A stretch of DNA of 64,000 bases from Chryseobacterium indicum (GTDB lineage: Bacteria > Bacteroidota > Bacteroidia > Flavobacteriales > Weeksellaceae): positions 620,001 to 684,000 of the forward strand of contig NZ_JACSGT010000002.1 in the NCBI RefSeq assembly GCF_021504595.1. The letters run 5' to 3'. A program made the position numbers and the translations under genes. Below the pieces are notes generated by a model. It was not told where the DNA came from, did no database searches, and saw nothing but the letters and a program-made list of their open reading frames with translations. Below, piece after piece: positions 17,681-25,124 of this stretch (position 1 is its first letter; each line of letters starts with the position of its first letter).

Positions 17681-18490
17681 ATGAAAAAAGTAAAAGGATT
17701 TGCCTTAATGGCAAAAGTAGTAATGATGGTAGTATTTGTACTGCTGATCACCAGATGCGGTTCTCCTAAGCAGGACCCGCCAAGTGACCATGATCCTCAA
17801 GCCTCTGACCATGTCGTGTTTGTAGTGCAGGACCGCTCAGGAAGTGTAGAACGAAGTGAGACTGAAATTTCTGTGCAGAAAAGTTTTCTTACAAAATACC
17901 TGCAGCAGCATTTCGAGAGACCTGCCGATATTATTTTAATGGGACTGCATACCTATTCCGGCTCTTCGGTCAATCATCGGCTGATTCCATATAAAACCAC
18001 ACAAAAGGTTCAGGAGGAGTATGTATCGGAGACCGATAAGCTCCTTAAGGAATCTTCGGAGAAAATGGAAATCCGGAAGCAGCAGAAAAAAATGGAAGTC
18101 CAATTGTTCAGAGCCCTGTTTGAAGAAAAATCCGAACCTTCCTCCCAGACAGCGATTCTGGAACTGCTGCCTCAGATCAGTAAGCTGTCGGCCAGGTATG
18201 CTTCTGTAGATATTGTGTTTTTAAGTGATATGTACCAGGAAAGCGGCCTTCGTGATTTTGACAAACCTTCTCCGAAAACCAAAGCTGTAGCCATAGAAAT
18301 GGCAGATGCAGACACCAAAGAAATGAAACGTCAGTTTTCGGTGCAGGAGGATATGCTAAAAAAAGTACATTCCATAGAAGTACTCGTTCCTTCGGGAAAT
18401 GACTCCAAAATGATTACCGTTCCTGATTATTGGGAGAGAGTGTTTAGCAACCTTGGATACCAAAATCCGGTAAACTGGAGCAGCAGGTAA
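17681..18490 (+). CDS. VWA-like lipoprotein
   Basis: 269 residues. The N-terminus is a signal peptide with a likely lipid-attachment cysteine at C26 ('LLITRCGS'; the residue before Cys is unusual). 'VFVVQDRSGSVERSE' at about residues 48-62 matches the first strand and DxSGS metal site of von Willebrand factor A domains, and 'IVFLSDMYQESG' near 184 matches the later Asp strand. VWA domains bind protein ligands through a metal ion. Genes upstream encode two coiled-coil membrane proteins, so this may be the outer or periplasmic partner. The terminator at 18504-18532 closes the unit. Confidence 0.7.
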   Translation: MKKVKGFALMAKVVMMVVFVLLITRCGSPKQDPPSDHDPQASDHVVFVVQDRSGSVERSETEISVQKSFLTKYLQQHFERPADIILMGLHTYSGSSVNHRLIPYKTTQKVQEEYVSETDKLLKESSEKMEIRKQQKKMEVQLFRALFEEKSEPSSQTAILELLPQISKLSARYASVDIVFLSDMYQESGLRDFDKPSPKTKAVAIEMADADTKEMKRQFSVQEDMLKKVHSIEVLVPSGNDSKMITVPDYWERVFSNLGYQNPVNWSSR

Positions 18491-18503
18491 GTGATTTTAC
18501 CAC

Positions 18504-18536
18504 AAAAGGAGGCGGAAAGCCTGCCTCCTTTTATAT
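18504..18536 (+). terminator. intrinsic terminator after the VWA-like gene
   Basis: Ten-bp perfect stem AAAAGGAGGC (18504-18513) with GCCTCCTTTT (18523-18532); the T-run is built into the stem's 3' arm. Confidence 0.8.
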
Positions 18537-18574
18537 TTCAATCTTTCAACTAAAATTTTAAATAAGATCATACA

Positions 18575-18883
18575 ATGATGAAAAATGATGATTTATTTAG
18601 TTCGGAACGGTCTGTATTTATCCATATGGATACCGTTACTTTTTATCAGCTGATAAAACAGGTCTATGAGCGTCTGAAGCAGGAAGATTCAAAGCAGACC
18701 GACTCCGATTTTATTGGCGAGAAGGAGGCAATGAAACTGCTGGGAATTACCTCTAAGTCAACTCTTCAGAAATACAGAGACCATAGCTATATAACGTTCT
18801 ATAAGCTTTCAAGCCGAAAAATTTTATATTCAAAATCCAGCATCGAAAGTTTTATTTTAAACAACAAGGAGTCTTTTGACTAA
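18575..18883 (+). CDS. excisionase-like helix-turn-helix protein
   Basis: 102 residues. The C-terminal half, 'FIGEKEAMKLLGITSKSTL', then 'YRDHSYITFYKLSSRKILY' and 'SIESFI', is the MerR/excisionase-type winged helix ('HTH_17') common on Bacteroidota mobile elements, where such proteins act as excision factors or element regulators. The N-terminal ~45 residues are helical. The start may be either of two adjacent ATGs at 18575 and 18578. A terminator hairpin overlaps its stop codon. Confidence 0.75.
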   Translation: MMKNDDLFSSERSVFIHMDTVTFYQLIKQVYERLKQEDSKQTDSDFIGEKEAMKLLGITSKSTLQKYRDHSYITFYKLSSRKILYSKSSIESFILNNKESFD

Positions 18884-18896
18884 GACTCCCTGTTTT
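18868..18896 (+). terminator. intrinsic terminator overlapping the HTH gene's stop
   Basis: Eight-bp perfect stem GGAGTCTT (18868-18875) with AAGACTCC (18882-18889) followed by CTGTTTTT. Confidence 0.7.
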
Positions 18897-19047
18897 TCAC
18901 CCTTCGGCAATTGTGCCTTTTATTTATTACATAATTATTCTATAACAATTTCTCATTCTGCATCCTGCATTTTTTAGCAGAAGCTTTTACCGTGTTTCCA
19001 TACACCGAATGAGAATAAAGAAATCACACTAAAACATTTTTAATAGT

Positions 19048-19647
19048 ATGAAAAAAACATTTCAGCAAGAGTTCTTACACTCTTTAAACGACAGCTATGA
19101 TTTTTATCTTAACAATAAGATAAAAAGAGAGGAGCTGATTACTGCCTTTTCAAGGCTTAAGTCATCTGACCCATTTAGTCCAAGGCTAAATGAGTGGCTG
19201 CTTAATTTTTATCAGCAAAATAAGGAAACCTTTATTTTTACCGACACCGATGAGTTTGATGGTAAAAATATCAGGCAATCTTTACTGAGGCAGGTGGAAC
19301 GGTATCAAAAGACCGGAAAAATTTTGGTGTGGACCGGAGCCAGTGACAAAACCATCTTTGGAGAAAATCCGTCCGGCATTAACGGAAATTGGGCATTCCG
19401 ATGTTTCCACGAGCTAATTCATACCAGTAAGCAATTGGGCTTTGACTTCGCAGGAGAAAGTATGGTCTGTAGTATACAGTGTTCTATTCTCCCGGTAGAT
19501 TGGGTTTTGGAACGCGAGCTTATCCAAATAGAAATCATCGGACAAAACCAATACTTCAATGTCCACAAGTGCTTTTTAGACGATCAGAGAAGGTTCGCCA
19601 TTGACTATATGATGGATCCTGAGAAGGCTATTTTTACCAGACAGTAA
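19048..19647 (+). CDS. hypothetical protein, 199 aa
   Basis: Soluble protein beginning MKKTFQQEFLHSLNDSY. The sequence 'RCFHELIHTSKQLGFDFAGE' has an H-E-x2-H spacing reminiscent of a metal site, but the surroundings do not match a metalloprotease family I know. It ends before a strong terminator (19703-19734). Function unknown. Confidence 0.55.
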   Translation: MKKTFQQEFLHSLNDSYDFYLNNKIKREELITAFSRLKSSDPFSPRLNEWLLNFYQQNKETFIFTDTDEFDGKNIRQSLLRQVERYQKTGKILVWTGASDKTIFGENPSGINGNWAFRCFHELIHTSKQLGFDFAGESMVCSIQCSILPVDWVLERELIQIEIIGQNQYFNVHKCFLDDQRRFAIDYMMDPEKAIFTRQ

Positions 19648-19702
19648 AATTATTCAGGATCATTGTATTTCATTAACGAACAATATTTAACGAGTATTAC
19701 TT

Positions 19703-19734
19703 ACTAAAAATGCCACATTTCGTGGCATTTTTTA
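19703..19734. terminator. bidirectional terminator
   Basis: Stem CTAAAAATGCCAC/GTGGCATTTTTTAG around an ATTTC loop between convergent genes. The core TGCCAC...GTGGCATTTTTT recurs at 33794-33816. Confidence 0.8.
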
Positions 19735-19799
19735 GTGAATATTATAACGTAAGCGTTTTAAATTGCTCTAAACGATTATACAGCTGATATTTTACCAGA

Positions 19800-20684
19800 T
19801 TATTTCAAGATGTACCAGATGCTCTTTTTTTTCAGCAAAAGATTTTCGTTCTCATCCACTGTAAAGCTTTCATACTCCAAAGGAATAATTAAATTGCCTT
19901 TGATATCCAATACTCCATTTTTATCTTCCCGATAGGATACAATATAATATTTAGGAACCGGATGGGCAATATTCTGATAAGAGAGTTCAAATAACTGTTC
20001 ACCTTTGATGTTTATGACAAAGGTCTTTCCTTCGGATGTTGTTACGACACAGGAACCATTGATAAATGTCCCTGCATAGGTAAACTGCTGATTTTCAAAT
20101 AATGGTTTTCCGGATGGTGTTATAAAAAAATAACTTCCATTGTCAACCGTGGTAAAAATATCATGATGACCCTGATTAATACGGTCAAAATTAAATCCGG
20201 TCATCAGATTTCCTGTCCGGTCAATGATTGCCCATTTACCTTCTTTTTTCACCAAGCCGTATGTACCTGAAAAAGTCTGTGCATCATCATACAGCGGGGG
20301 AATAACAATAGAACCTGATGTATTGATAAAACCTGATTTTCCATTCTTTCTTACCAAAGCCAGCCCTTGTTCAAATCCAATCGCATAATCAAAACTGAGA
20401 GGTGTTGTAGTGCCGTCTTTTTTCAGGATAAAGAATTTGTTGTTCTTTCCCACTATGGTGTACCCGTTTTCAAAATCATTCGTTTCTTCATACTGTGCAG
20501 AAATTAATATTTCTCCTTTATTGTTTTTGTATCCGCTTTTGCCATTTTTTATATAGTACCTTCGAAGTCCGTCTCTCAGATGATAATCAAAGATTTCAAC
20601 ATCCGTAAGCTTTGTAGGATAAAGCATTTGGGAATAAGTGAAGGTTACAGGCATAAGCAGAAACACAAGACCGATATTTTTCAT
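19800..20684 (-). CDS. WG-repeat protein, secreted
   Basis: 294 residues with a signal peptide ('GLVFLLMPVTFTYSQ' at residues 5-19). The rest is a series of about six WG-type repeats of the form 'G.KSG..N..G...I...Y...', for example 'KNGKSGYKNNKGEILI', 'RKNGKSGFINTSGSIVIPP' and 'KKEGKWAIIDRTGNLM'. Such proteins form beta-rich folds in the envelope of Bacteroidota; their ligands are unknown. It is the last gene of a minus-strand set of secreted proteins. Confidence 0.8.
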   Translation of the reverse strand: MKNIGLVFLLMPVTFTYSQMLYPTKLTDVEIFDYHLRDGLRRYYIKNGKSGYKNNKGEILISAQYEETNDFENGYTIVGKNNKFFILKKDGTTTPLSFDYAIGFEQGLALVRKNGKSGFINTSGSIVIPPLYDDAQTFSGTYGLVKKEGKWAIIDRTGNLMTGFNFDRINQGHHDIFTTVDNGSYFFITPSGKPLFENQQFTYAGTFINGSCVVTTSEGKTFVINIKGEQLFELSYQNIAHPVPKYYIVSYREDKNGVLDIKGNLIIPLEYESFTVDENENLLLKKKSIWYILK

Positions 20685-20906
20685 TTTTATTTTTGTTTAG
20701 TGACAAACTAATTGGGGAGGCTTTGGCTCCTTATTTAAAAGCCATAAAACCATCACAATGATCCGGTTGGATTTTATTTACATTTTGTCTTCAATTTTCT
20801 TTAGGGGGAGTTGAAACAAATACCACACGGAATGCGGCATTTGTTATTGTACTTTATTAAAAAAGCAATACTTTTTACATAGTTATTATATAAAGCCGGC
20901 TTTCAG

Positions 20907-21326
20907 TTAACGATTATTGTTTTCCAAAAGTTTTTCTGTTGCTTTTGCAGCAATATTTCCCCAGTTACGATTATTTGTTTTGGATTTTGCAACCAGCTTT
21001 ATACCTTCATTTCTATAACTTTCCTGCCATTTTGGATTTGTCCCGTCAAAATTTACGGTGAGCACTCCTTTTATCTGGCAATGAGCATCATCTATTACAA
21101 TCACTCCCTCTTTATCATCCCAATTGACATCCATTTCAATCACAAAAGTACTGCCGTCTATCTCAATGTCTGTAATTTCATGATTTAGGTTTTTTGCTTT
21201 GGAACTTCCCCATTCATCCATTAATTTTCCTGCATATTCTGATGCATATTGTTTTGCTCTGATTCTGCTTTGTCCGAAAATGAGGCTGGAAAAGAGAACG
21301 AATACTAAAAAAACATATTTTTTCAT
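20907..21326 (-). CDS. secreted hypothetical protein, 139 aa
   Basis: N-terminal signal peptide 'KKYVFLVFVLFSSLIFGQ', cleaved after FGQ. The mature part contains 'TFVIEMDVNWDDKEG' and 'QIKGVLTVNFDG', consistent with a small beta-sandwich. No family recognised. It lies in a group of minus-strand secreted proteins and lipoproteins (20-23 kb). Confidence 0.6.
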   Translation of the reverse strand: MKKYVFLVFVLFSSLIFGQSRIRAKQYASEYAGKLMDEWGSSKAKNLNHEITDIEIDGSTFVIEMDVNWDDKEGVIVIDDAHCQIKGVLTVNFDGTNPKWQESYRNEGIKLVAKSKTNNRNWGNIAAKATEKLLENNNR

Positions 21327-21365
21327 GTCGTATTATTTTTAAGATTATGAATGATATACACTTGA

Positions 21366-21770
21366 TTATTTTTTCACACAATTACATTCGGTCAATTCTA
21401 TGGATTTCAATCCTTTTTTCATTGTGCTGGTCTTAGTTACTGAACCGGAAGTATACCTGAAAAGGGTAAGCTTTGGTTCGGCAGGATCATTGAGAACAAA
21501 ATGGAATTCTTTTCCGTTGTATTTTGAAATAGAAGTAGAGGGGAACCTGAGAACCAGCCCTCCGCTATCTCTTAATATACCCAGCTCATTTCTTCCTATT
21601 TCCGACACTGTATCATATTCCTTTAAAATGCTTTCTACAGCTTTTTTAAGCTCAGACCTGCATTTGTCATTGATGCTGCTCTTAGCCAGAGTCGCCTGCT
21701 GTATGCCGGAACATGAAAATAAGGTTCCGGTGGAAATTAATCCTGCGATAATTTTTTTGTATGTTTTCAT
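21366..21770 (-). CDS. lipoprotein, 134 aa, unknown
   Basis: I start it at the ATG at 21770 (MKTYKKIIAGLIS) rather than at 21845, because a lipoprotein signal with the box 'GTLFSCSG' begins there and the longer form would overlap the upstream gene (stop 21784). The mature domain includes 'LVLRFPSTSISKYNGKEF', possibly a beta-rich fold. The C-terminus carries a CNC pair. Function unknown. Confidence 0.6.
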   Translation of the reverse strand: MKTYKKIIAGLISTGTLFSCSGIQQATLAKSSINDKCRSELKKAVESILKEYDTVSEIGRNELGILRDSGGLVLRFPSTSISKYNGKEFHFVLNDPAEPKLTLFRYTSGSVTKTSTMKKGLKSIELTECNCVKK

Positions 21771-21783
21771 AAAATGTTTTGGT

Positions 21784-22248
21784 TTAAAAAAATGAAAATG
21801 TTGTAAAATATTTTTGATAATTTTCTGCCATACTTTCTTCTTCAATGCTCAGAAGAAAGCAAAAAGCATCATGCTTAAAGAATTTGTAGGCTTTAATGAG
21901 CTTTTTACCGCTGTAAACGAGCATCACTAATGACTTGTCCTTGTTTTCCGTTACCTTAGTGATTAATTCGGGATTCCTTTTAAGAAGAGTCTTTTTAACA
22001 GCCTCTGAGAATTCTTTATTGCTGAAGTAATAAGCCGTCAGTGTAATGTCATAATTTTGGCTTTCACCAAAATGTACACTGAAACTTTTCATCGTTCCTC
22101 CATCCTCTCCGGGATAAACTTCAAAAGCCGTATTACTATGCACTTTAAAATGAAAGTCTTCATTTTTATAGCTTTTTACCGACTGGCAAAAAAAGAACTG
22201 GCTTATTAAAAATGTTGATACAACTCCTGCTTTCTTTATATTTTTCAT
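21784..22248 (-). CDS. secreted hypothetical protein, 154 aa
   Basis: Signal peptide 'AGVVSTFLISQFFFCQS' at the N-terminus. The mature region 'FHFKVHSNTAFEVYPGEDGG' and the following strands look like a small periplasmic beta fold. It precedes the lipoprotein at 21366-21770 by 13 bp in the same direction. No family recognised. Confidence 0.6.
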   Translation of the reverse strand: MKNIKKAGVVSTFLISQFFFCQSVKSYKNEDFHFKVHSNTAFEVYPGEDGGTMKSFSVHFGESQNYDITLTAYYFSNKEFSEAVKKTLLKRNPELITKVTENKDKSLVMLVYSGKKLIKAYKFFKHDAFCFLLSIEEESMAENYQKYFTTFSFF

Positions 22249-22263
22249 AGGTTGATCGTGTAT

Positions 22264-22995
22264 TTACGGGTTCTGAATGATATCACCATAGGTCTTGTAT
22301 ATGTTATGACTTATAATATCCAGGTCATATTGTTTGACTTTTATCAGCTCGTTATAGTCGGAATCTATTTTATAAATAAGATTATAAAACTTAGTATTTC
22401 CCAAATCATAAATACTAACCGGAGAACAGCATAATCCATCATAAGGGGTGATTCCGAAGCTATTGTCTTTGGGATCAAATGTTACATTGATGGTAAGAAG
22501 GTTTCTTCCATTCAGGCTGATATTATTGGTATTGAATACATTACTGATCACAGATACTGAAAATGATTTATTTAATGCCACTTCTTTAAAAATACCCTCA
22601 AACTTATCCGAAGGCATTGTAATGCTGACCATATTTCCCCATTTATAGTTGTCCCATTGGGTAAATACTATTTTTTTTCCGTTGAGTTTTGCCGAATAAA
22701 AAACATCACTTAGTTCTCCTTCTCCATTCTGATAACAGTCACAATTTTCGCTGGCTAAAAAGGCTTTAAAAAACTGCTTCATGATTTTTACCGACTTTTG
22801 CTTATCAATATTTTCACAAGGTATTTTTTTGTAAGAATACTGCGAGAAACAAAGGTTTGCGGTACAAAAAGTAAAAAGGACAGGTTTTTTCAGATGATAA
22901 ATAATTGTTCTTGGAAAAAAGTCAATTAAGTTTTGGACAGTCGGCTTTAACAAAGCCTTGCTCCGGAAGGGGAGCAGAAATACAGTAGATTTCAT
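22264..22995 (-). CDS. secreted hypothetical protein, start uncertain
   Basis: The frame is open from the ATG at 22995 (243 residues), but the hydrophobic stretch 'PVLFTFCTANLCFSQ' at residues ~38-52 looks like a signal peptide, so translation may begin at a non-ATG codon near residue 30. The mature part includes 'CYQNGEGELSDVFYSAKLNG' and 'YDGLCCSPVSIYD', with several cysteines. It ends 15 bp before the next secreted protein gene. Function unknown. Confidence 0.5.
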   Translation of the reverse strand: MKSTVFLLPFRSKALLKPTVQNLIDFFPRTIIYHLKKPVLFTFCTANLCFSQYSYKKIPCENIDKQKSVKIMKQFFKAFLASENCDCYQNGEGELSDVFYSAKLNGKKIVFTQWDNYKWGNMVSITMPSDKFEGIFKEVALNKSFSVSVISNVFNTNNISLNGRNLLTINVTFDPKDNSFGITPYDGLCCSPVSIYDLGNTKFYNLIYKIDSDYNELIKVKQYDLDIISHNIYKTYGDIIQNP

Positions 22996-23489
22996 TGTTT
23001 TTAAACAACTCCGTCCCCTAGAGTCTAAATTTTAAGGTTACTTCAAACTAAAAGCGTGGGACTTTGCTATTGCTTGAAGTAAAGGTGGTCGAATACCTAA
23101 GAACAAAGCAACGCAAAGCCCACGCCTGAGCGTGAGCAACTTTGCATTTACTTCCTGTTCTTGTATGAATTTTCGACCTTCTTACTTCAGGAATAAAACA
23201 AACGCTTATAGTTGTTTATAAAAAATCGTTAAAATGTTGTCTTTTAAAGACCTCGTAAAAGTAAATAAAATATACCGAAAATAGAAGTTTTTCCACCAAT
23301 GATTTTAATAAAAATTCCGATTATGAAAGATATACATATATTCATATTCTTTTACATTAAAAATGGTGTGTAAGCAGAACTTTCCTCTTCAAAATACAGT
23401 ACTTTACTATTCTGGTATTGAACTAAAAATAGAAGAAGAATTTCTATCCATAGCATAATACAATAATTTTCTTTTGTAATCTTAGTTGC
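22996..23489. other. 494-bp intergenic region with a long palindromic element
   Basis: No gene seen. The left part holds the structured element at 23038-23190, described separately. The right part, 23200-23489, is AT-rich with no clear signal beyond possible promoter boxes. Confidence 0.5.
23038..23190. ncRNA. long imperfect hairpin, candidate structured RNA or palindromic repeat
   Basis: The arms CTTGAAGTAA, GGTCGAA and AAGAACA (23073-23105) pair in order with TGTTCTT, TTCGACC and TTACTTCAG (23156-23190). Inside are GCAAAG/CTTTGC and the small hairpin CACGC-CTGA-GCGTG. Just upstream, TTACTTCAA (23038-23046) can pair with the same TTGAAGTAA, and GCGTGGGACTTTGC (23054-23067) is a near-perfect inverted match to GCAAAGCCCACGC (23113-23125), so two alternative folds are possible. 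It could be an ncRNA, a transcribed palindromic repeat or a MITE. No reverse transcriptase lies nearby. Confidence 0.5.
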
Positions 23490-23933
23490 TTACCAGTGTA
23501 CCGATCTTCCCGTTGGCTGGCTGATTCCTGAACTTCCGGTGTTTACTTTTGGATCTGTTCCGTGGTTGTTATTTCCTGCCGTTCCGGCGGTAAAATAATA
23601 TACCATGAGCCATATTCCTCCTATCAATGGAATAAAGGCAATCAGTATCCACCAGCCACTTTTATCAATATCGTGCAGCCTCCTTACAGCATTGGGAAGG
23701 TTAAATAACGACAGGATAATTGATAGAATCCCGGTTACAATAACTGATTCTGTTTGAACTTGCCTTACATCATCATGAGATGCCGCAAGATCGCTGAGAT
23801 CCCGCAGCTGATTAAAATAATAAACCTGAACCGGAAAAATTATAATCAGGGATATAATTCCTAATACGATGCTTCTGATGAAGAAGGTTTTTCTCCGCAT
23901 CCTTCCTTCATAACTAAATAATGGTGGGTTCAT
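23490..23933 (-). CDS. DUF805 family membrane protein
   Basis: 147 residues. The N-terminal 'LFSYEGRMRRKTFF', then 'LPNAVRRLHDIDKSGWW' and 'IPLIGGIWLMVYYF', are the hallmarks of DUF805 inner-membrane proteins. Three or four hydrophobic segments. The family's function is unknown. It starts 11 bp after the upstream lipoprotein gene and is probably the last gene of the GTPase-linked operon. Confidence 0.85.
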   Translation of the reverse strand: MNPPLFSYEGRMRRKTFFIRSIVLGIISLIIIFPVQVYYFNQLRDLSDLAASHDDVRQVQTESVIVTGILSIILSLFNLPNAVRRLHDIDKSGWWILIAFIPLIGGIWLMVYYFTAGTAGNNNHGTDPKVNTGSSGISQPTGRSVHW

Positions 23934-23944
23934 TCCTATATTTT

Positions 23945-24622
23945 TTAATAAATTTCTATTGTTTCTTGTCCTAAAAAAAGCGCCTTACTTACAAAGTCTT
24001 TTGCAAACCATACTTTTACTTCATATTTTCCTCTCTGAGTTATATCGGTGCTGTAAAGTTTGAAGCTTTTACTTAGATCATAATCCGTACTGTTAATTTC
24101 TGCCTTATACGAATAGGTTTTATATTCACCATCCTGGTTTTCAAAATCTCCGCTATAGTTAAGGGCATAGCCATCAGGATTTTGTACCTTGATATAAAGG
24201 GTTCCACGGACAATCCTGTTCACGGAAGAACAATAACTCGAGATATCGATATTAACCAATATGTATCCGCTGTTCGTATATTGGTAATTGCTGATATTTT
24301 CCTGAATCAGACTTCCGTTAATGGTATAGGATGTAAACCTGATGTTATTCAGGCTAATTCCTTTATCTTCACAATCAGAATTGCTTGAGATAGAGTTTTG
24401 CACAGCAATATTAGCAGAGTCAATTTTCGCATTGGTTGCAGCTTCTATTGAATCTTTATAGCGTGTTGTTGCTGCTTCTTCAGCTCTTTCAGCGGCTAAA
24501 ATAGAGTCTTCTCTTTGCTGATTCCTTATTGATTCTGTCTGGTTCTCATATTTTTTAACCATGTCTGATTTTTCACAGGAACACAAAATAAAAAAAGAGA
24601 AAATTAGGATATATTTTTTCAT
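23945..24622 (-). CDS. lipoprotein with coiled-coil stalk
   Basis: 225 residues. Signal 'ILIFSFFILCSCEKSD' gives a lipid-modified Cys. A charged Ala/Glu/Arg-rich helix at about 20-70 ('ILAAERAEEAATTRYKD') forms a likely stalk, followed by a beta domain with two cysteines ('CEDKGISLNN', 'SSYCSSVN'). 'MVKKYENQ' after the lipid Cys resembles 'LVQKYERI' in the neighbouring lipoprotein, so the two are related at the N-terminus. Part of the operon with the GTPase and the membrane partners. Confidence 0.65.
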   Translation of the reverse strand: MKKYILIFSFFILCSCEKSDMVKKYENQTESIRNQQREDSILAAERAEEAATTRYKDSIEAATNAKIDSANIAVQNSISSNSDCEDKGISLNNIRFTSYTINGSLIQENISNYQYTNSGYILVNIDISSYCSSVNRIVRGTLYIKVQNPDGYALNYSGDFENQDGEYKTYSYKAEINSTDYDLSKSFKLYSTDITQRGKYEVKVWFAKDFVSKALFLGQETIEIY

Positions 24623-24674
24623 AAGGCATAAAAATCACCTTTTATGGTATTTGTTATAATGTATTAAGAATAAA

Positions 24675-25118
24675 TTATTTATAATCTTTGCTTTTTCCTG
24701 TTTTATCATCTATTTTTGTCTGTTTCGGCTGATCTGGAATTTTTCCTGAAGATTCTTTTACAGGTTTTTCTATGGTATTTTTTGTATCTTTTTTATCGTC
24801 CGGTTTCTTTTGTTTCTGTGCATTTACAGGAATAACAGAAGGTTTTTTCTCAGTTTTTTTCTTATCTTGAGTTTTTGTTGTTGTTGCACCAGATGATCTT
24901 ATTGGTTTTTTACCGGCATCTTTTTTTACAGTTAGGTTATCTTGGATATGTACTGCAGAGGAGTCTGTATTTCTTTGGAAACTCTTTATAAGAGCATCTT
25001 TCTCTGCTATTTGTTTTTCCAGTTCTGCAATCCTCTCATATTTCTGCACCAGCTCCGGTTTTTGGCAGGAAAAAAGAAAAGATAATATAAATACAACGAA
25101 TAATGCTTTTTTCATCAC
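24675..25118 (-). CDS. lysine-rich lipoprotein
   Basis: 147 residues. Lipoprotein signal 'ALFVVFILSFLFSCQKPE', a short coiled coil ('ELEKQIAEKDALIKSFQ'), then about 90 residues of low complexity rich in Lys, Asp, Thr and Pro. That tail is nearly identical in part to the C-terminus of the adjacent 523-residue protein ('PVNAQKQKKPDDKKDTK' against 'PVNVQKQKKPDDKTDTK'), the result of a local DNA duplication. The tail could bind peptidoglycan or another polyanion, which is inference. Confidence 0.65.
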   Translation of the reverse strand: MMKKALFVVFILSFLFSCQKPELVQKYERIAELEKQIAEKDALIKSFQRNTDSSAVHIQDNLTVKKDAGKKPIRSSGATTTKTQDKKKTEKKPSVIPVNAQKQKKPDDKKDTKNTIEKPVKESSGKIPDQPKQTKIDDKTGKSKDYK

Positions 25119-25124
25119 TTTATC

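Noticed and set aside
14266..18490. Type VI or other contractile secretion system
   Set aside because: No sheath, tube, baseplate or ClpV-like protein; the membrane proteins do not match any of those families.
23038..23190. Retron
   Set aside because: No reverse transcriptase gene anywhere in the window.
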